Origin: Desertivirga brevis
GTDB lineage: Bacteria > Bacteroidota > Bacteroidia > Sphingobacteriales > Sphingobacteriaceae
Length of the DNA: 64,000 nt
Direction: 5' to 3'
NCBI RefSeq assembly: GCF_017355835.1
Contig: NZ_JAFEWF010000014.1
Location: 62,001 to 126,000, forward strand
A program made the translations under genes and the position numbers. Shown piece after piece: positions 10,601-18,534 of the stretch. A model generated the notes under the pieces. The model saw nothing but the letters and a program-made list of their open reading frames with translations. It did no database searches and had not been told where the DNA came from. The stretch's first letter is position 1; every line of letters begins with the position of its first letter.

Positions 10601-10845
10601 AAAACCAATACAGAATTAGCCGAACTTAGGTTCAATCTATATTTACCATTAACATCTGTACTTACCCCTCTGGCCTCTCCCTTCACCTTAACCGAAACAC
10701 CAATCAAAGCTTCCCCTTTGGAGTCAGTAACAGTCCCTGTAATGATCCTTGTCTGAGCCCGGGCCCCGTTGTATTGACAAAGCATGAGAACAACTGCCAG
10801 GAGAACGTGCAACAGCTGATCTTTTTTTGTAATTAGTTTTCGCAT
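7663..10845 (-). CDS. SusC/RagA family TonB-dependent outer-membrane transporter
   Basis: Product of 1060 residues. Signal peptide (ending GARAQ), then a carboxypeptidase-regulatory-like domain starting [23 protein letters not shown], then the SusC signature [21 protein letters not shown] that leads into the plug domain. The plug has the characteristic [20 protein letters not shown] and [20 protein letters not shown]. The rest is a beta barrel ending in [12 protein letters not shown] with a terminal Phe. It imports oligosaccharides across the outer membrane together with the SusD encoded 10 bases downstream. It is the first gene of the minus-strand locus, and the divergent ROK regulator probably controls it. 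Confidence 0.96.
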   Translation of the reverse strand: MRKLITKKDQLLHVLLAVVLMLCQYNGARAQTRIITGTVTDSKGEALIGVSVKVKGEARGVSTDVNGKYRLNLSSANSVLVFSYIGFTTKEIALGDKAVVNVSLAESASKLNEVVVVGFGTARRADLTGSVGSVPIEDMQKSPVKSLDEALAGRVAGVRVTSSEGQPGAPVDIVVRGYNSITQNNYPLFVIDGFPMEDVANSAVNPLNTIDLNDIESIDILKDASATAIWGARGANGVVMVTTKRGKAGRSVITFDGYYGVQNNKKRMEVLSPMEFVKMQNEIDPDKTPLIYGEKDPVSNKMVLDLEKYRNVKGVNWEDQVTKKDAAMQNYYLSLTGGNEKTKYSASLSTLSQDGIILNSGFNRTQGRVALDQEVSKILKVGFNGNYSYLKNYGSPSSTGSYNNEINLLFNVWAYRPITTNGNVTIDQLLELPVDPEVATANDFRFNPVLTTQNELRENYSNSFNTNGYAEFTLSKALKFKVMGGYSNGVRRYDVFNGSMSRFGNPQTNFRVNGSRTFLNSNSWQNTNTLTYNKRINKKDLLTAVGGFSFEGNKNSTFGGTSVLLPNEGLGLNGLDEGTFNNIASAGSENYLASGFARLNYNINSKYLFTASYRADGSSRFPNNRWGYFPSGSFAWVFGREKFLKSNPVLSNGKLRTSWGRTGNNGVGNYAAFPLLALTTTSGYMFNNTATYGSVPASLGNSDLKWETTTQTDIGLDLGFLQDRISLTADIYRKNTSDLLLNADLPASIGYSKATKNIGKVRNEGLELTLSANPVKNKNFSWNSQFNISFNRNKVLGLTENQNYMLTSQYWGDDWVNIFPYVAMLDKPISQFYGYIWDGTYKYEDFVKTGNTYTLKNDITANGEARASVQPGDIKYRDVNGDLVIDEKDKVIIGQPYPKHTGGFTNNFNYKGFSLNVFFQWSYGNDVLNANRLMLESGYKYNTNQYATYANRWSPENPDSDIPAVRGSTMKAYSTRIIEDGSFLRLKTVALGYTLPQRLSKAIQVSSLGLTLTAQNLYTWTNYSGYDPEVSVRNSALTPGFDYSAYPRARTLTLGLNAKF

Positions 10846-11377
10846 AACATACGATTAAGATTAATGAGTACTTTTTATTGGATTATTGGAAAAGGATTCC
10901 TTTTCCAGATGCGCGCATAACAAACATAGAAAAAGAAATCAACTTTTTAAAAAAAATTAAAAAGATTTATTCGACAAACGCCTTTTTTCTTGATCTTTTT
11001 GAAAGAAAAGCAGAAAATAACCTCCCACTTCCTTACAAAAGCAGACTATTTTAAAGATTAATAAAAAAAACAGCATTTAAACAATACATTTTTAAAGAAA
11101 AAGCTTCATAAATATTAAAATCACCAAGACAATAGATCTATATGCCGCCTAAAAAAAGCAACAGATACATCAATAGCAGCAGCAATGCTATTAACTGACT
11201 TAAAAAACAAGAAAAATGCGGGTTCTCGCGGTTTATAATTCAATGCAATTTAATAAAAGATATCTAATAAATACAAGATGTTTTTTAAATATTTTAAAAA
11301 GTACAAGATTTATAAGGGCCGAGCATCAGAAAAATAGGATTTATACTTATTATTGTATTAGAACTTGCTTGACACGG
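10846..11377. promoter_or_regulatory. Divergent intergenic region between susC and the ROK regulator
   Basis: This stretch of about 530 bases is strongly AT-rich with many A and T runs and no convincing gene. An open frame reaching left from the ROK gene to 11216 has low-complexity, non-conserved-looking content (many Arg, Tyr and Ile), so I treat it as untranslated. One TATGTTTG element faces susC. The region most likely holds the promoters of both divergent units and an operator for the ROK protein. I found no clear long palindrome. Confidence 0.55.
10921..10928 (-). promoter_or_regulatory. Candidate -7 element (TATGTTTG) for the susC operon
   Basis: The minus strand reads TATGTTTG, a full match to the Bacteroidota -7 consensus TAnnTTTG, about 75 bases before the susC ATG. 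No TTTG -33 element lies at the usual 17-23 base distance, so support is partial. The same octamer occurs before the mannose-6-phosphate isomerase gene. Confidence 0.4.
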
Positions 11378-12589
11378 ATGACCTTTTTTGAGGAATTAAA
11401 CAACGACAATATTACGGGGGTAGCTTATAAGAATATCAATATTAAGAAAGCCCTACTTGCTTATTTTGCCAATTCCGGAAACTCTACGATTGCCGACCTT
11501 TGCAAGGAACTGGCTCTTAGTGCTCCAAAAGTGAACAATCTACTCAACGAGTTAATTGCCGATGGCTTGGTTAAAGATTATGGAAAAGTAGATTCTACCG
11601 GAGGAAGAAGACCGAACCTCTATGGGTTATTACCCGAATCAGCTTTTTTTATTGGGGTTGATGTAAAGCAAAGTCACATAAATATCGGCATTTCTGACCT
11701 TCAGAAGAATATGGTAAAACTGGCGGAACACCTCCCGTACCGCCTGAGTAACAACCAGGAATCCCTAGACGAATTATGTAAGCTTATCTCTACTTTTATA
11801 GAAGAGTTTAATGCTCCAAAAGACAAGATCTTAGGTATAGGGATCAATCTTTCCGGACGAATTAATTATGCCACAGGATACAGCTATAGTTTCTTCCATT
11901 TCCACGAAGAACCTTTATCAAAAATTATAGAATCACAGCTTGGAATAAAAGTATTTCTTGAAAACGACTCAAGAGCAATGGCTTATGGAGAATTTTCGTC
12001 TGGGGTGGTTAAAGACGAAAAAAACGTATTATTCCTTAACCTGGATTATGGTTTGGGAATGGGTATAATGCTTAACAGTCAGCTTTATTATGGCAAGTCG
12101 GGTTTTGCTGGTGAATTTGGACATATGCCTCTGTTCAAAAATGAAATTATTTGCCACTGTGGAAAAAAGGGATGCCTGGAGACGGAAGCATCAGGATGGG
12201 CTCTAAAAAGAATGTTTAAAGACAAGATTACGACAGGCTCGTCAAGCATTTTAGATCTGAAGGCTGAGAATATTGAGCTAGAGGATATTTTAGAAGCAGC
12301 CCAAAATGATGACACACTTGCTATTGAACTGATAGCACAAGTGGGAGAAAACCTGGGCCGTGGAATTGCACTACTGATCAACATCTTCAATCCGGAACTT
12401 GTAATCTTAGGGGGAAGCCTCGCAGAAACAGGTGAATTTATACGCCTCCCCATTAAAAGTGCTATTAACAAATACTCCCTTAGTCTTGTAAATGCAGATA
12501 CGCAGCTCAAAATTTCCACCTTAAAAGAGAAAGCTGGGGTAACAGGTGCATGCCTCCTGGTCAGGAACAGACTATTATCGCTTAGTTAG
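11378..12589 (+). CDS. ROK family transcriptional regulator (NagC/XylR type)
   Basis: Product of 403 residues from ATG 11378 (MTFFEELNNDN). The N-terminal winged helix-turn-helix spans about residues 20-75 (STIADLCKELALSAPKVNNL, then VKDYGKVDSTGGRRPNLYGL). It is followed by a ROK sugar-kinase-fold domain with FIGVDVKQ, FLENDSRAMAYGE near 193-205, the GEFGHM motif at 245-250 and the zinc motif CHCGKKGC at 259-266. The frame extends upstream to 11216, but those 54 residues precede the HTH, look random and have no family counterpart. ROK regulators are usually repressors released by a sugar or sugar phosphate. The divergent SusC locus is the likely target. Its 3' end overlaps the esterase gene tail to tail by 15 bases. 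Confidence 0.9.
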   Translation: MTFFEELNNDNITGVAYKNINIKKALLAYFANSGNSTIADLCKELALSAPKVNNLLNELIADGLVKDYGKVDSTGGRRPNLYGLLPESAFFIGVDVKQSHINIGISDLQKNMVKLAEHLPYRLSNNQESLDELCKLISTFIEEFNAPKDKILGIGINLSGRINYATGYSYSFFHFHEEPLSKIIESQLGIKVFLENDSRAMAYGEFSSGVVKDEKNVLFLNLDYGLGMGIMLNSQLYYGKSGFAGEFGHMPLFKNEIICHCGKKGCLETEASGWALKRMFKDKITTGSSSILDLKAENIELEDILEAAQNDDTLAIELIAQVGENLGRGIALLINIFNPELVILGGSLAETGEFIRLPIKSAINKYSLSLVNADTQLKISTLKEKAGVTGACLLVRNRLLSLS

Positions 12590-13384
12590 ACCGGTAACCG
12601 CAAGGCGATTGAAGAATTCAAAATGAGCCAAGATAGAGTGCGACCAATATGAGCCGGTATGAGCTCCGGGCTGGGCAATATAAGTAGCCTTTATTTTAAG
12701 CTCATCACACTTTTCGCGAAACTTACGACTGGTGATGTAGAGATAATCCTCTGTCCCCGAATCAAAAATTATTTGTTTGCCCAATCCGGCAATATTTGGC
12801 AAGAGATTTACCACCGAGCAACTGTCAAAAGCCTTATTATCATCAGAATACTGACCCAATATTGCAGCAAGAGTAGTTTTCTTAAAACCTGAATATCTAA
12901 GGTTTAAAACCCCGGAGGTACTACCTGCACTCATAAAAATCTGAGGGTGGCGCAAAAACAGCCACATAGCACCATGACCACCCATACTTGCACCGGTAAT
13001 AAATTGCCTTTGCGGATCAATAACGTAACGCTTCTGAATATAAGGTAAGAACTCCTCCATGAAAAAAGACTCGTATTGCAGACTATCTTTATTTGGCGAA
13101 TTCATATACCAGCTTTTCTTCAACCCATCAGGACAAACAATAATGAAACTATACTTATTGCTCAAGGCCTGAAGATCCACAAGCTTGCTCCAGGACTTAT
13201 AGTTAGCCGAATGACCATGCAGTAGATAGACAACGGGATATGACCTATCTTTTTTGTAATTCTCTGGTTTGTATACCAGGATCGAATCCTGGGTTCGAAG
13301 ATACTTTGAGTCCAGCACGAGCTTATCCTGTGCAAATATCGATATCGGAAAACACAGGAATAATAATAAAAACAGCGATTTCAT
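12575..13384 (-). CDS. Secreted alpha/beta-hydrolase esterase (PF00756 type)
   Basis: Product of 269 residues with signal peptide MKSLFLLLFLCFPISIFAQ. Alpha/beta-hydrolase features are LLHGHSANYKSW (oxyanion region, residues 54-65), nucleophile elbow GASMGG at 131-136 (Ser133), Asp213 in GTEDYLY and His242 in PGAHTGSYW, a complete triad. This is the esterase D / feruloyl-acetyl esterase fold often found as carbohydrate esterases in Bacteroidota. It is the last gene of the minus-strand mannan locus, 50 bases after the unknown secreted protein. Removal of acyl groups from the glycan is inferred. Substrate unknown. Confidence 0.85.
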   Translation of the reverse strand: MKSLFLLLFLCFPISIFAQDKLVLDSKYLRTQDSILVYKPENYKKDRSYPVVYLLHGHSANYKSWSKLVDLQALSNKYSFIIVCPDGLKKSWYMNSPNKDSLQYESFFMEEFLPYIQKRYVIDPQRQFITGASMGGHGAMWLFLRHPQIFMSAGSTSGVLNLRYSGFKKTTLAAILGQYSDDNKAFDSCSVVNLLPNIAGLGKQIIFDSGTEDYLYITSRKFREKCDELKIKATYIAQPGAHTGSYWSHSILAHFEFFNRLAVTGLTKR

Positions 13385-13436
13385 ATTCTCTGAAAGAACG
13401 TTAATCTTTTCTTAGCAATACCAACAATAACATCAA

Positions 13437-14636
13437 TTATTTCAAATCCACGGGAATAAAGATCAAAGGTGTTGGCAAACAAGAGGCTCCCGGCGGGGAA
13501 TACGTCAGGTTAATGGTTTGCTCTTGACCATTAGGCGCAGGAGGAAATACCTGAATTACTATTGCCTCTGGAGCTCCACGGGTGGTGAGCTTATCGGAAG
13601 GCAGCTTTACAATCCCCTTCTCAAACTTACCCTTATCCACCACCATAGTCATGGCCATTCCATTACACCATTTATTATCAGCCGAACGCGAGTTCCAGCT
13701 TACCAAAGCCAAACCTTTGCCATCAGAACTTTTCCACTTCATATTAATATTATACATCACTCCGTAATTTCCAGCAAGCTTTGCCTGTTGGCCACGACTA
13801 CTTTCCTTGCCTAAAACCCATGGATCTATTTTACCATCAGCCAACATGATCTGAGCTACACCATTTTTGGTGTCGACCACTCCATCCGTTATTATGTCAT
13901 AATTACTAACACCAAATACTCCACGCCCTGCTCCGCTATGCCCTTTTGGAGGAAGAATATTCTTGATCCGTTTTAGCGCCTCAGGACCTTTCTCTTTGGG
14001 AGAGGTTTGAATAATACTTATCTCTGCTGGCTGATCAATCACGAACTCATAAAAGCCGTGGACCAATTCATCATACTTTACCACATTCTTCTCCAGCTGC
14101 TCGTCAACCGGGATAGCTTCTCCCGGCTTTATTGTCCTTACCCTTTCTTCTCCATTTGAAGCGAAATAATCTGCAAGACCCTGTTTACCAATTTGAAAAT
14201 AGTTTGAACTTGGCTTCTGCGAAGAGTACTTGAGCATTCGCATGTTGAGTTTTGAAGATCCCAGGTTCTTTATTACCGCAGTAATCTTCCTTTCAATTTT
14301 TTGCGGGTCCTTTACTCCGTTCACATTATAGACATATAAACGTACAGCGCCCGGCTGAACTTTTTCCTGCAATGATATCCCTTCAGGCTCCCTTATATAC
14401 TCAGGATCATCGGATATTATATACTGAGGACCAGGCAATACAACCTTTTGATAATTTATCAGAGGAAACTTTTCAGTAAGAAAACCATCAAGAGAAATAA
14501 CGCCTCCTTGCTTAGCATTAATGATTTTTTGGTTCTGTTCGGCGGTGATCGTCTGCGAATAACCAAAAGCAGATACCAGTAAAGAAAAAGCAAGAACAGA
14601 CCCTTTAGCAAGCGTTGAAATTGAAGTAGAGATCAT
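13437..14636 (-). CDS. Secreted protein of unknown function
   Basis: Product of about 399 residues from the ATG at 14636, which opens a signal peptide (MISTSISTLAKGSVLAFSLL, cleavage near GYSQ). The open frame continues upstream to 14771, but that part would overlap the GH20 coding end and reads as phenylalanine/lysine-rich non-signal sequence, so I reject it. I do not recognise the family with confidence. The middle contains GHSGAGRGVFGVSNYDIITDG and LAGNYGVMYNINMKW, and the C-terminal half is beta-rich and ends in a proline-rich strand set. No catalytic motif is apparent. It sits between GH20 and the esterase, which suggests a periplasmic or surface role in the mannan/hexosamine locus. Confidence 0.75.
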   Translation of the reverse strand: MISTSISTLAKGSVLAFSLLVSAFGYSQTITAEQNQKIINAKQGGVISLDGFLTEKFPLINYQKVVLPGPQYIISDDPEYIREPEGISLQEKVQPGAVRLYVYNVNGVKDPQKIERKITAVIKNLGSSKLNMRMLKYSSQKPSSNYFQIGKQGLADYFASNGEERVRTIKPGEAIPVDEQLEKNVVKYDELVHGFYEFVIDQPAEISIIQTSPKEKGPEALKRIKNILPPKGHSGAGRGVFGVSNYDIITDGVVDTKNGVAQIMLADGKIDPWVLGKESSRGQQAKLAGNYGVMYNINMKWKSSDGKGLALVSWNSRSADNKWCNGMAMTMVVDKGKFEKGIVKLPSDKLTTRGAPEAIVIQVFPPAPNGQEQTINLTYSPPGASCLPTPLIFIPVDLK

Positions 14637-14734
14637 AATTAATGTGTGTTTGTATACCAGCTTGATTGTAAATATAAGAATAAAATTAACAAGACAGGTA
14701 CACTTTTTAAATATTTTTAAAAAGAAAAAGAAGA

Positions 14735-16306
14735 CTAATCTTTCAGATATTTTATGCCTGCATCTTGCCAATGCAGATAGAACCAGGAAAGCCTGTCCCG
14801 AAATCCTTCATATGATTTGTTTTCTTTCTGAGTCCATCCAACTTCTGCATAAGCTGCAAGTTTGGGAAACACCCTGCCATGCAGATCATCCACCAGGGGG
14901 ATCCATTCGCTCCACATATGACAGGCAGAACCTAGAAATTTCTGCCTCTCTTCCAAAGGCAATCCTTCGGGAACAGGTTCAAAGCCATAAGCATCCTTCA
15001 GCTTAACTTTTTCAATGTCCATATAAGTTTTATAGTTGATGGAATTCACTATTTCATATCCGTTTTGGGCGGCCTTCTTCATCAGCTTTACATCCCCTTT
15101 CCAAAAATCGATAATAGTATTTGGAGCGAGACTACCACTGACTTTTAAATCGCCATTTGCTATCTCGTCGTGGATCTTATCCCCGAGGATCTCATTCCAA
15201 CCCATCATTCTTCTACCCTTTGACTCAAGATAACGTGAAACCGTATTCATATACCAAAGCTGCAGGTCGGCTGAAGAAGATAATCCCTTTTCCTTAATAA
15301 ATGCTTGCACCTCATCCGACTCGTCCCAGTGTTTGTATAGCACTTCATCACCGCCTACATGGATCACCTGGGAAGGAAAAAGTCGAATAACCTCATCCAA
15401 CACATCCTCTACGAAGCCTCTTACCCGTGGATCGGAGACTTTCAGCACATTTGGCTGGTTGGCAAACGAAAAAGGTACCGTGATTGGAACCGAAGAACTT
15501 CCTAACCAGGGATATGCAGCTATTGCGGCGCTGGTATGTCCTGGAATATCAATTTCGGGAATTACAGTAATATGCCTTTCCGCGGCATACCGGATAATCT
15601 CTGCTACATCCTTCTGGCTATAGAAACCACTATGAGCCTTTCCGTCATAAAAGCCTCTGATGCCATTGATCTTGATCTCTGAGGAATCTCTCTTTCCTCC
15701 AACTTTAGTAAGGAGAGGGTATTTTTTGATTTCTAATCGCCAGCCTGTATTATCCGTTAAGTGCCAATGGAAAATGTTCATTTTCAAAAGCGCCATCTCG
15801 TCTAATAACTGCTTGACTACCTGCTTCCCTTTAAAATACCTTGCCTCATCAAACATGAACTCTCGCCATGCAAAGCGAGGATGATCAACAATAGAAAGGC
15901 AGGGAATAGCGATCCTTCCGCGGGAGTTATTCGCGATGATTTGTTTTAATGTTTGAATACCATAATAAACTCCCGCAGCACTTCCTCCTTTTATAGTCAC
16001 TCCTTTTGAATCGATCGCTAGTTCGTACCCATCCTTAGTTCTCTTGGCTATTGAAGAATCAAGTGAAAGAATAACAGATAAATTCCGCTTGAGCCTGTTT
16101 TTTTTAAGTGAATTGAAGCAGGATCTCACCAGGCGCTGCTCTTTTGCCAAACTCTTCGGACCATGAACTGTTGGTTGGCAATCAAATGTAAGATTATCGT
16201 TTGAAGAAAGCATCTTAACTGGCGCAGGAATAACTCCTGGAAATTGCTGGGCATACGTCTTCCAGGCAAAACCCGCGATAAAAAAAAATAGGGTGGTTTT
16301 TAACAT
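14735..16306 (-). CDS. GH20 beta-N-acetylhexosaminidase
   Basis: Product of 523 residues with signal peptide ending KTYAQ. The N-terminal GH20b-like domain precedes the TIM barrel. Barrel motifs are FMFDEARYF near 151-158, NIFHWHLTDNTGWR at 177-190, PEIDIPGHTSAAI near 250-262 and the catalytic pair Asp320-Glu321 in HVGGDEVLYKHW. It cleaves terminal beta-linked GlcNAc or GalNAc in the periplasm. It lies 29 bases downstream of a BadF-type kinase that would phosphorylate the released GlcNAc, a functional pairing. In this locus it probably acts on chitobiose cores or chitin-derived fragments of fungal cell wall (inference). Confidence 0.95.
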   Translation of the reverse strand: MLKTTLFFFIAGFAWKTYAQQFPGVIPAPVKMLSSNDNLTFDCQPTVHGPKSLAKEQRLVRSCFNSLKKNRLKRNLSVILSLDSSIAKRTKDGYELAIDSKGVTIKGGSAAGVYYGIQTLKQIIANNSRGRIAIPCLSIVDHPRFAWREFMFDEARYFKGKQVVKQLLDEMALLKMNIFHWHLTDNTGWRLEIKKYPLLTKVGGKRDSSEIKINGIRGFYDGKAHSGFYSQKDVAEIIRYAAERHITVIPEIDIPGHTSAAIAAYPWLGSSSVPITVPFSFANQPNVLKVSDPRVRGFVEDVLDEVIRLFPSQVIHVGGDEVLYKHWDESDEVQAFIKEKGLSSSADLQLWYMNTVSRYLESKGRRMMGWNEILGDKIHDEIANGDLKVSGSLAPNTIIDFWKGDVKLMKKAAQNGYEIVNSINYKTYMDIEKVKLKDAYGFEPVPEGLPLEERQKFLGSACHMWSEWIPLVDDLHGRVFPKLAAYAEVGWTQKENKSYEGFRDRLSWFYLHWQDAGIKYLKD

Positions 16307-16335
16307 CAGCTTCCTGAGTTGAAATGGCGGAATGA

Positions 16336-17178
16336 TTAGAGTAACTGCTTTTGAAGATGATATTCAATGAGTCCATCCATGGGCGACTGAACAATCTTTC
16401 CCGGCTGCATCTCAAACTCTTTAGAGACCTCTGTTAGAATATCTGCAAACACAAATCCCACAGAACCCACACAGTTGAAACTATGGCTTTTATAATCGGG
16501 ATATAAGCTTACTAAATTTAAAAAAAAGGATTTGAAAGCTTCTTTTATGACTCTATGGGAGTAGTCGCAACTGTTTATAAGGAACTTTGAAAAAGTAGCG
16601 CAAAACCGGTTCGGTAAAGGCGCCGAATACACATTATAGATCAATTGATCATTTTGGTAAGAATAAGTACTCTGGAACCGTTCCCTTACCGTTGTGGGCA
16701 TCGTGTTTCTCAGATAATCTTGTAACACCCTCTTTCCCAAGTAAGCACCACTACCTTCATCCCCGAGGATAAATCCTAAAGAATCAATATTAATAGAGAT
16801 ATTCCCTTTACTGTAAAGACATGTATTTGAACCTGTTCCAAGAATAGCAACAAAACCATCTTCAGCTCCTAAAGTACCGCGTGCAGCTGCAAGCATATCG
16901 GAGGATACAAAGACTTCTGCCCGCCAAAAAACCCTTGAAAGAGCTTGCTGGACTACCGAACCTCTGTCGGCATCACATCCTGCACCATAGTAGTAAACGG
17001 CCTCAACAGCTGCAGTAGAAACACTGCTATCCAAGGATTTGAGAACTGAATTAGCTATATAATTACCAGTAACGAAGTAAGGGTTATAACCTTCTGTTTC
17101 AAAGCGTTTTACCTCCCTGCCTTTTTCTACTGCAGACCAGGTAGTTTTAGTGGAACCACTATCGGCTATCAGAATCAT
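16336..17178 (-). CDS. BadF/BadG-type N-acetylglucosamine kinase-like ATPase
   Basis: Product of 280 residues, cytoplasmic. The ASKHA-fold phosphate-1 motif IADSGSTKTTW begins at residue 4, with Asp6. Phosphate-2 and later glycine motifs are ILGTGSNTCLY and LGDEGSGAYLGKRVL. The length and motifs match the BadF/BadG/BcrA ATPase group that includes eukaryotic N-acetylglucosamine kinase and its bacterial relatives. Location next to GH20 supports GlcNAc as substrate. It is upstream of GH20 on the same strand, so probably one transcript. Muramic-acid-type substrates are an alternative I cannot exclude. Confidence 0.85.
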   Translation of the reverse strand: MILIADSGSTKTTWSAVEKGREVKRFETEGYNPYFVTGNYIANSVLKSLDSSVSTAAVEAVYYYGAGCDADRGSVVQQALSRVFWRAEVFVSSDMLAAARGTLGAEDGFVAILGTGSNTCLYSKGNISINIDSLGFILGDEGSGAYLGKRVLQDYLRNTMPTTVRERFQSTYSYQNDQLIYNVYSAPLPNRFCATFSKFLINSCDYSHRVIKEAFKSFFLNLVSLYPDYKSHSFNCVGSVGFVFADILTEVSKEFEMQPGKIVQSPMDGLIEYHLQKQLL

Positions 17179-17271
17179 ATTTAATATTTTTTTTAAAAGT
17201 AATAAAAGTTTTTAAAATAAATTAAAAACTACTTTCTATAATATTTACAATTCTGGAGGTAGAACCTGAAA

Positions 17272-18321
17272 CTACTTCTTTTTCACCTTCTTTAAAGCCA
17301 TATCATTATCGTCGAGGTCCTGACCAAAGTCGGGCATTCCATCTTTTGTCCATCTTAACACTCTTGCACGGGTATGTCTGTTTGGATCATAAAGCGACTC
17401 GCCCTTGATTTCTTTATAGTCGCGTGCATGGTAGATCATGATATCTGTCTTACCATCTTCTGAGACTGTGAAACTATTGTGTCCCGGACCGTAGCGTTTA
17501 AACTTTTCGTTAGTAAAAAAGACTGGTTCAGGCAGTTTATGCCAGGAACTCGGATCCAGAAGGTCAGCGGATTCATCTGCCCACAGAAGTCCCAGGCAGT
17601 AATTAGCGTCAGTAGCACTTGCAGAGAATGTCATGAACACTTTTCCATTCCGGACGATGACAGCAGGCCCTTCATTCACACGGTACTTTTTCGTCTCCCA
17701 TGCATATTCAGGTTGTGATATTACTACCTGCTTATCATCCAGGGTGGTAGGACTTGTCATTTTGGCTATATACAAACCGGTGTTACTTACTGTGTTTGAA
17801 GCTCTGTCAACCCATACCATGTATCTCTGACCTTTGTGCACAAAGGTGGTTTCATCAAGAGTGAATTCATTCCTTTTACTTACGATCTGCCCTTCTTCCT
17901 TCCACTCGCCTTTCAGAGGGTCTTTTGAGGAATTAGACAAAGCATATTTCCTGATCTCCCATTTATTTTCTGCAGAGCCCGCAGCAAAATATATATACCA
18001 TTTCCCTTCAATAAAATGAAGCTCGGGCGCCCAAATGTGGTTACCCATTATGCCCTTATCATGCTTACGCCATACAACTACGGCCGGCGCATTCTTGATC
18101 CCGTTAATGGTCTTTGAAGCTCTCAATTCTATCCTGTCATATTCGGGAACAGTGGCTATGAAGTAATATATCCCGTCTGATTTAGTGACGAAAGGATCTG
18201 CGCGTTGCAGGGCTATCGGGTTGTCAAACTGGTTCTTCTTCAGTTTTTGCCCCTTAACATTCGATACATTCAGTGCAAAAACTGTTATAAGGGCTATTGT
18301 TAAAATTTTACAGAATCTCAT
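17272..18321 (-). CDS. GH43 family glycoside hydrolase
   Basis: Product of 349 residues with a signal peptide (cleavage near NVKGQ). The five-bladed propeller triad is visible: Asp42 in LQRADPFV, Asp156 in FTLDETTF and Glu217 in RVNEGPAV. HIWAPELHF and GPGHNSFTV are further GH43 signatures. GH43 enzymes are inverting arabinofuranosidases, xylosidases or galactosidases. Which one applies is not clear. It would remove side-chain decorations from the polysaccharide. It begins 142 bases after a terminator-like hairpin, so it may start a second transcript containing the kinase, GH20, unknown protein and esterase genes. Confidence 0.9.
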   Translation of the reverse strand: MRFCKILTIALITVFALNVSNVKGQKLKKNQFDNPIALQRADPFVTKSDGIYYFIATVPEYDRIELRASKTINGIKNAPAVVVWRKHDKGIMGNHIWAPELHFIEGKWYIYFAAGSAENKWEIRKYALSNSSKDPLKGEWKEEGQIVSKRNEFTLDETTFVHKGQRYMVWVDRASNTVSNTGLYIAKMTSPTTLDDKQVVISQPEYAWETKKYRVNEGPAVIVRNGKVFMTFSASATDANYCLGLLWADESADLLDPSSWHKLPEPVFFTNEKFKRYGPGHNSFTVSEDGKTDIMIYHARDYKEIKGESLYDPNRHTRARVLRWTKDGMPDFGQDLDDNDMALKKVKKK

Positions 18322-18340
18322 TCTCCTTTAAGCTTGGTCA

Positions 18341-18360
18341 GTAACAAAAGAAATTGTTAC
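18341..18360. promoter_or_regulatory. Inverted repeat GTAACAA-N6-TTGTTAC before GH43
   Basis: Seven-base perfect arms (18341-18347 and 18354-18360) separated by six bases lie 20 bases upstream of the GH43 ATG. The size and symmetry fit a dimeric regulator site. The position would put it between promoter and start codon, so a repressor site is possible. I did not find a second copy in this window. Confidence 0.35.
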
Positions 18361-18463
18361 TAATATAAGGTTAAGTTATTATCGATGTTTATTGTAAGGA
18401 AAATTTTGAGTATGAATGTCGAAGCAGGAGAACTTATGCTTTTATTAAGCAATACGCTAACTA

Positions 18464-18495
18464 AAAGCGATCCTCCTGGGAAGAGGATCAGCTTT
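18464..18495 (-). terminator. Terminator-like hairpin after the ROK kinase gene
   Basis: The stem is built of GATCCTC (18469-18475) and GAGGATC (18483-18489), extended by AAAGC/GCTTT with one bulged base, with a seven-base loop. On the minus strand it is followed by TTTTAGTT. It lies 40 bases past the stop of the ROK kinase gene and probably ends or attenuates the long mannan transcript. Confidence 0.55.
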
Positions 18496-18534
18496 GTTAT
18501 ATAACCAATATAGAGAAGGACAAATTGAGGAATA

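Larger units (their letters stand above)
18322..18534. other. Spacer between ROK kinase and GH43 genes
   Basis: This 213-base gap breaks the otherwise tight minus-strand run. It holds a terminator-like hairpin at 18464-18495 and a short inverted repeat at 18341-18360 close to the GH43 start. No credible gene is seen in it. Confidence 0.6.

Noticed and set aside
11216..11377. N-terminal extension of the ROK regulator frame
   Set aside because: The extra 54 residues precede the HTH, have random-looking composition and no family counterpart. The ATG at 11378 gives the normal length.
12088..12519. Antisense frame of 143 codons within the ROK regulator
   Set aside because: A shadow of the well-supported plus-strand gene, with serine/isoleucine-rich composition and no recognisable motif.
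14637..14771. Upstream extension of the unknown secreted protein
   Set aside because: It overlaps the GH20 coding end and would bury the signal peptide that starts at 14636.
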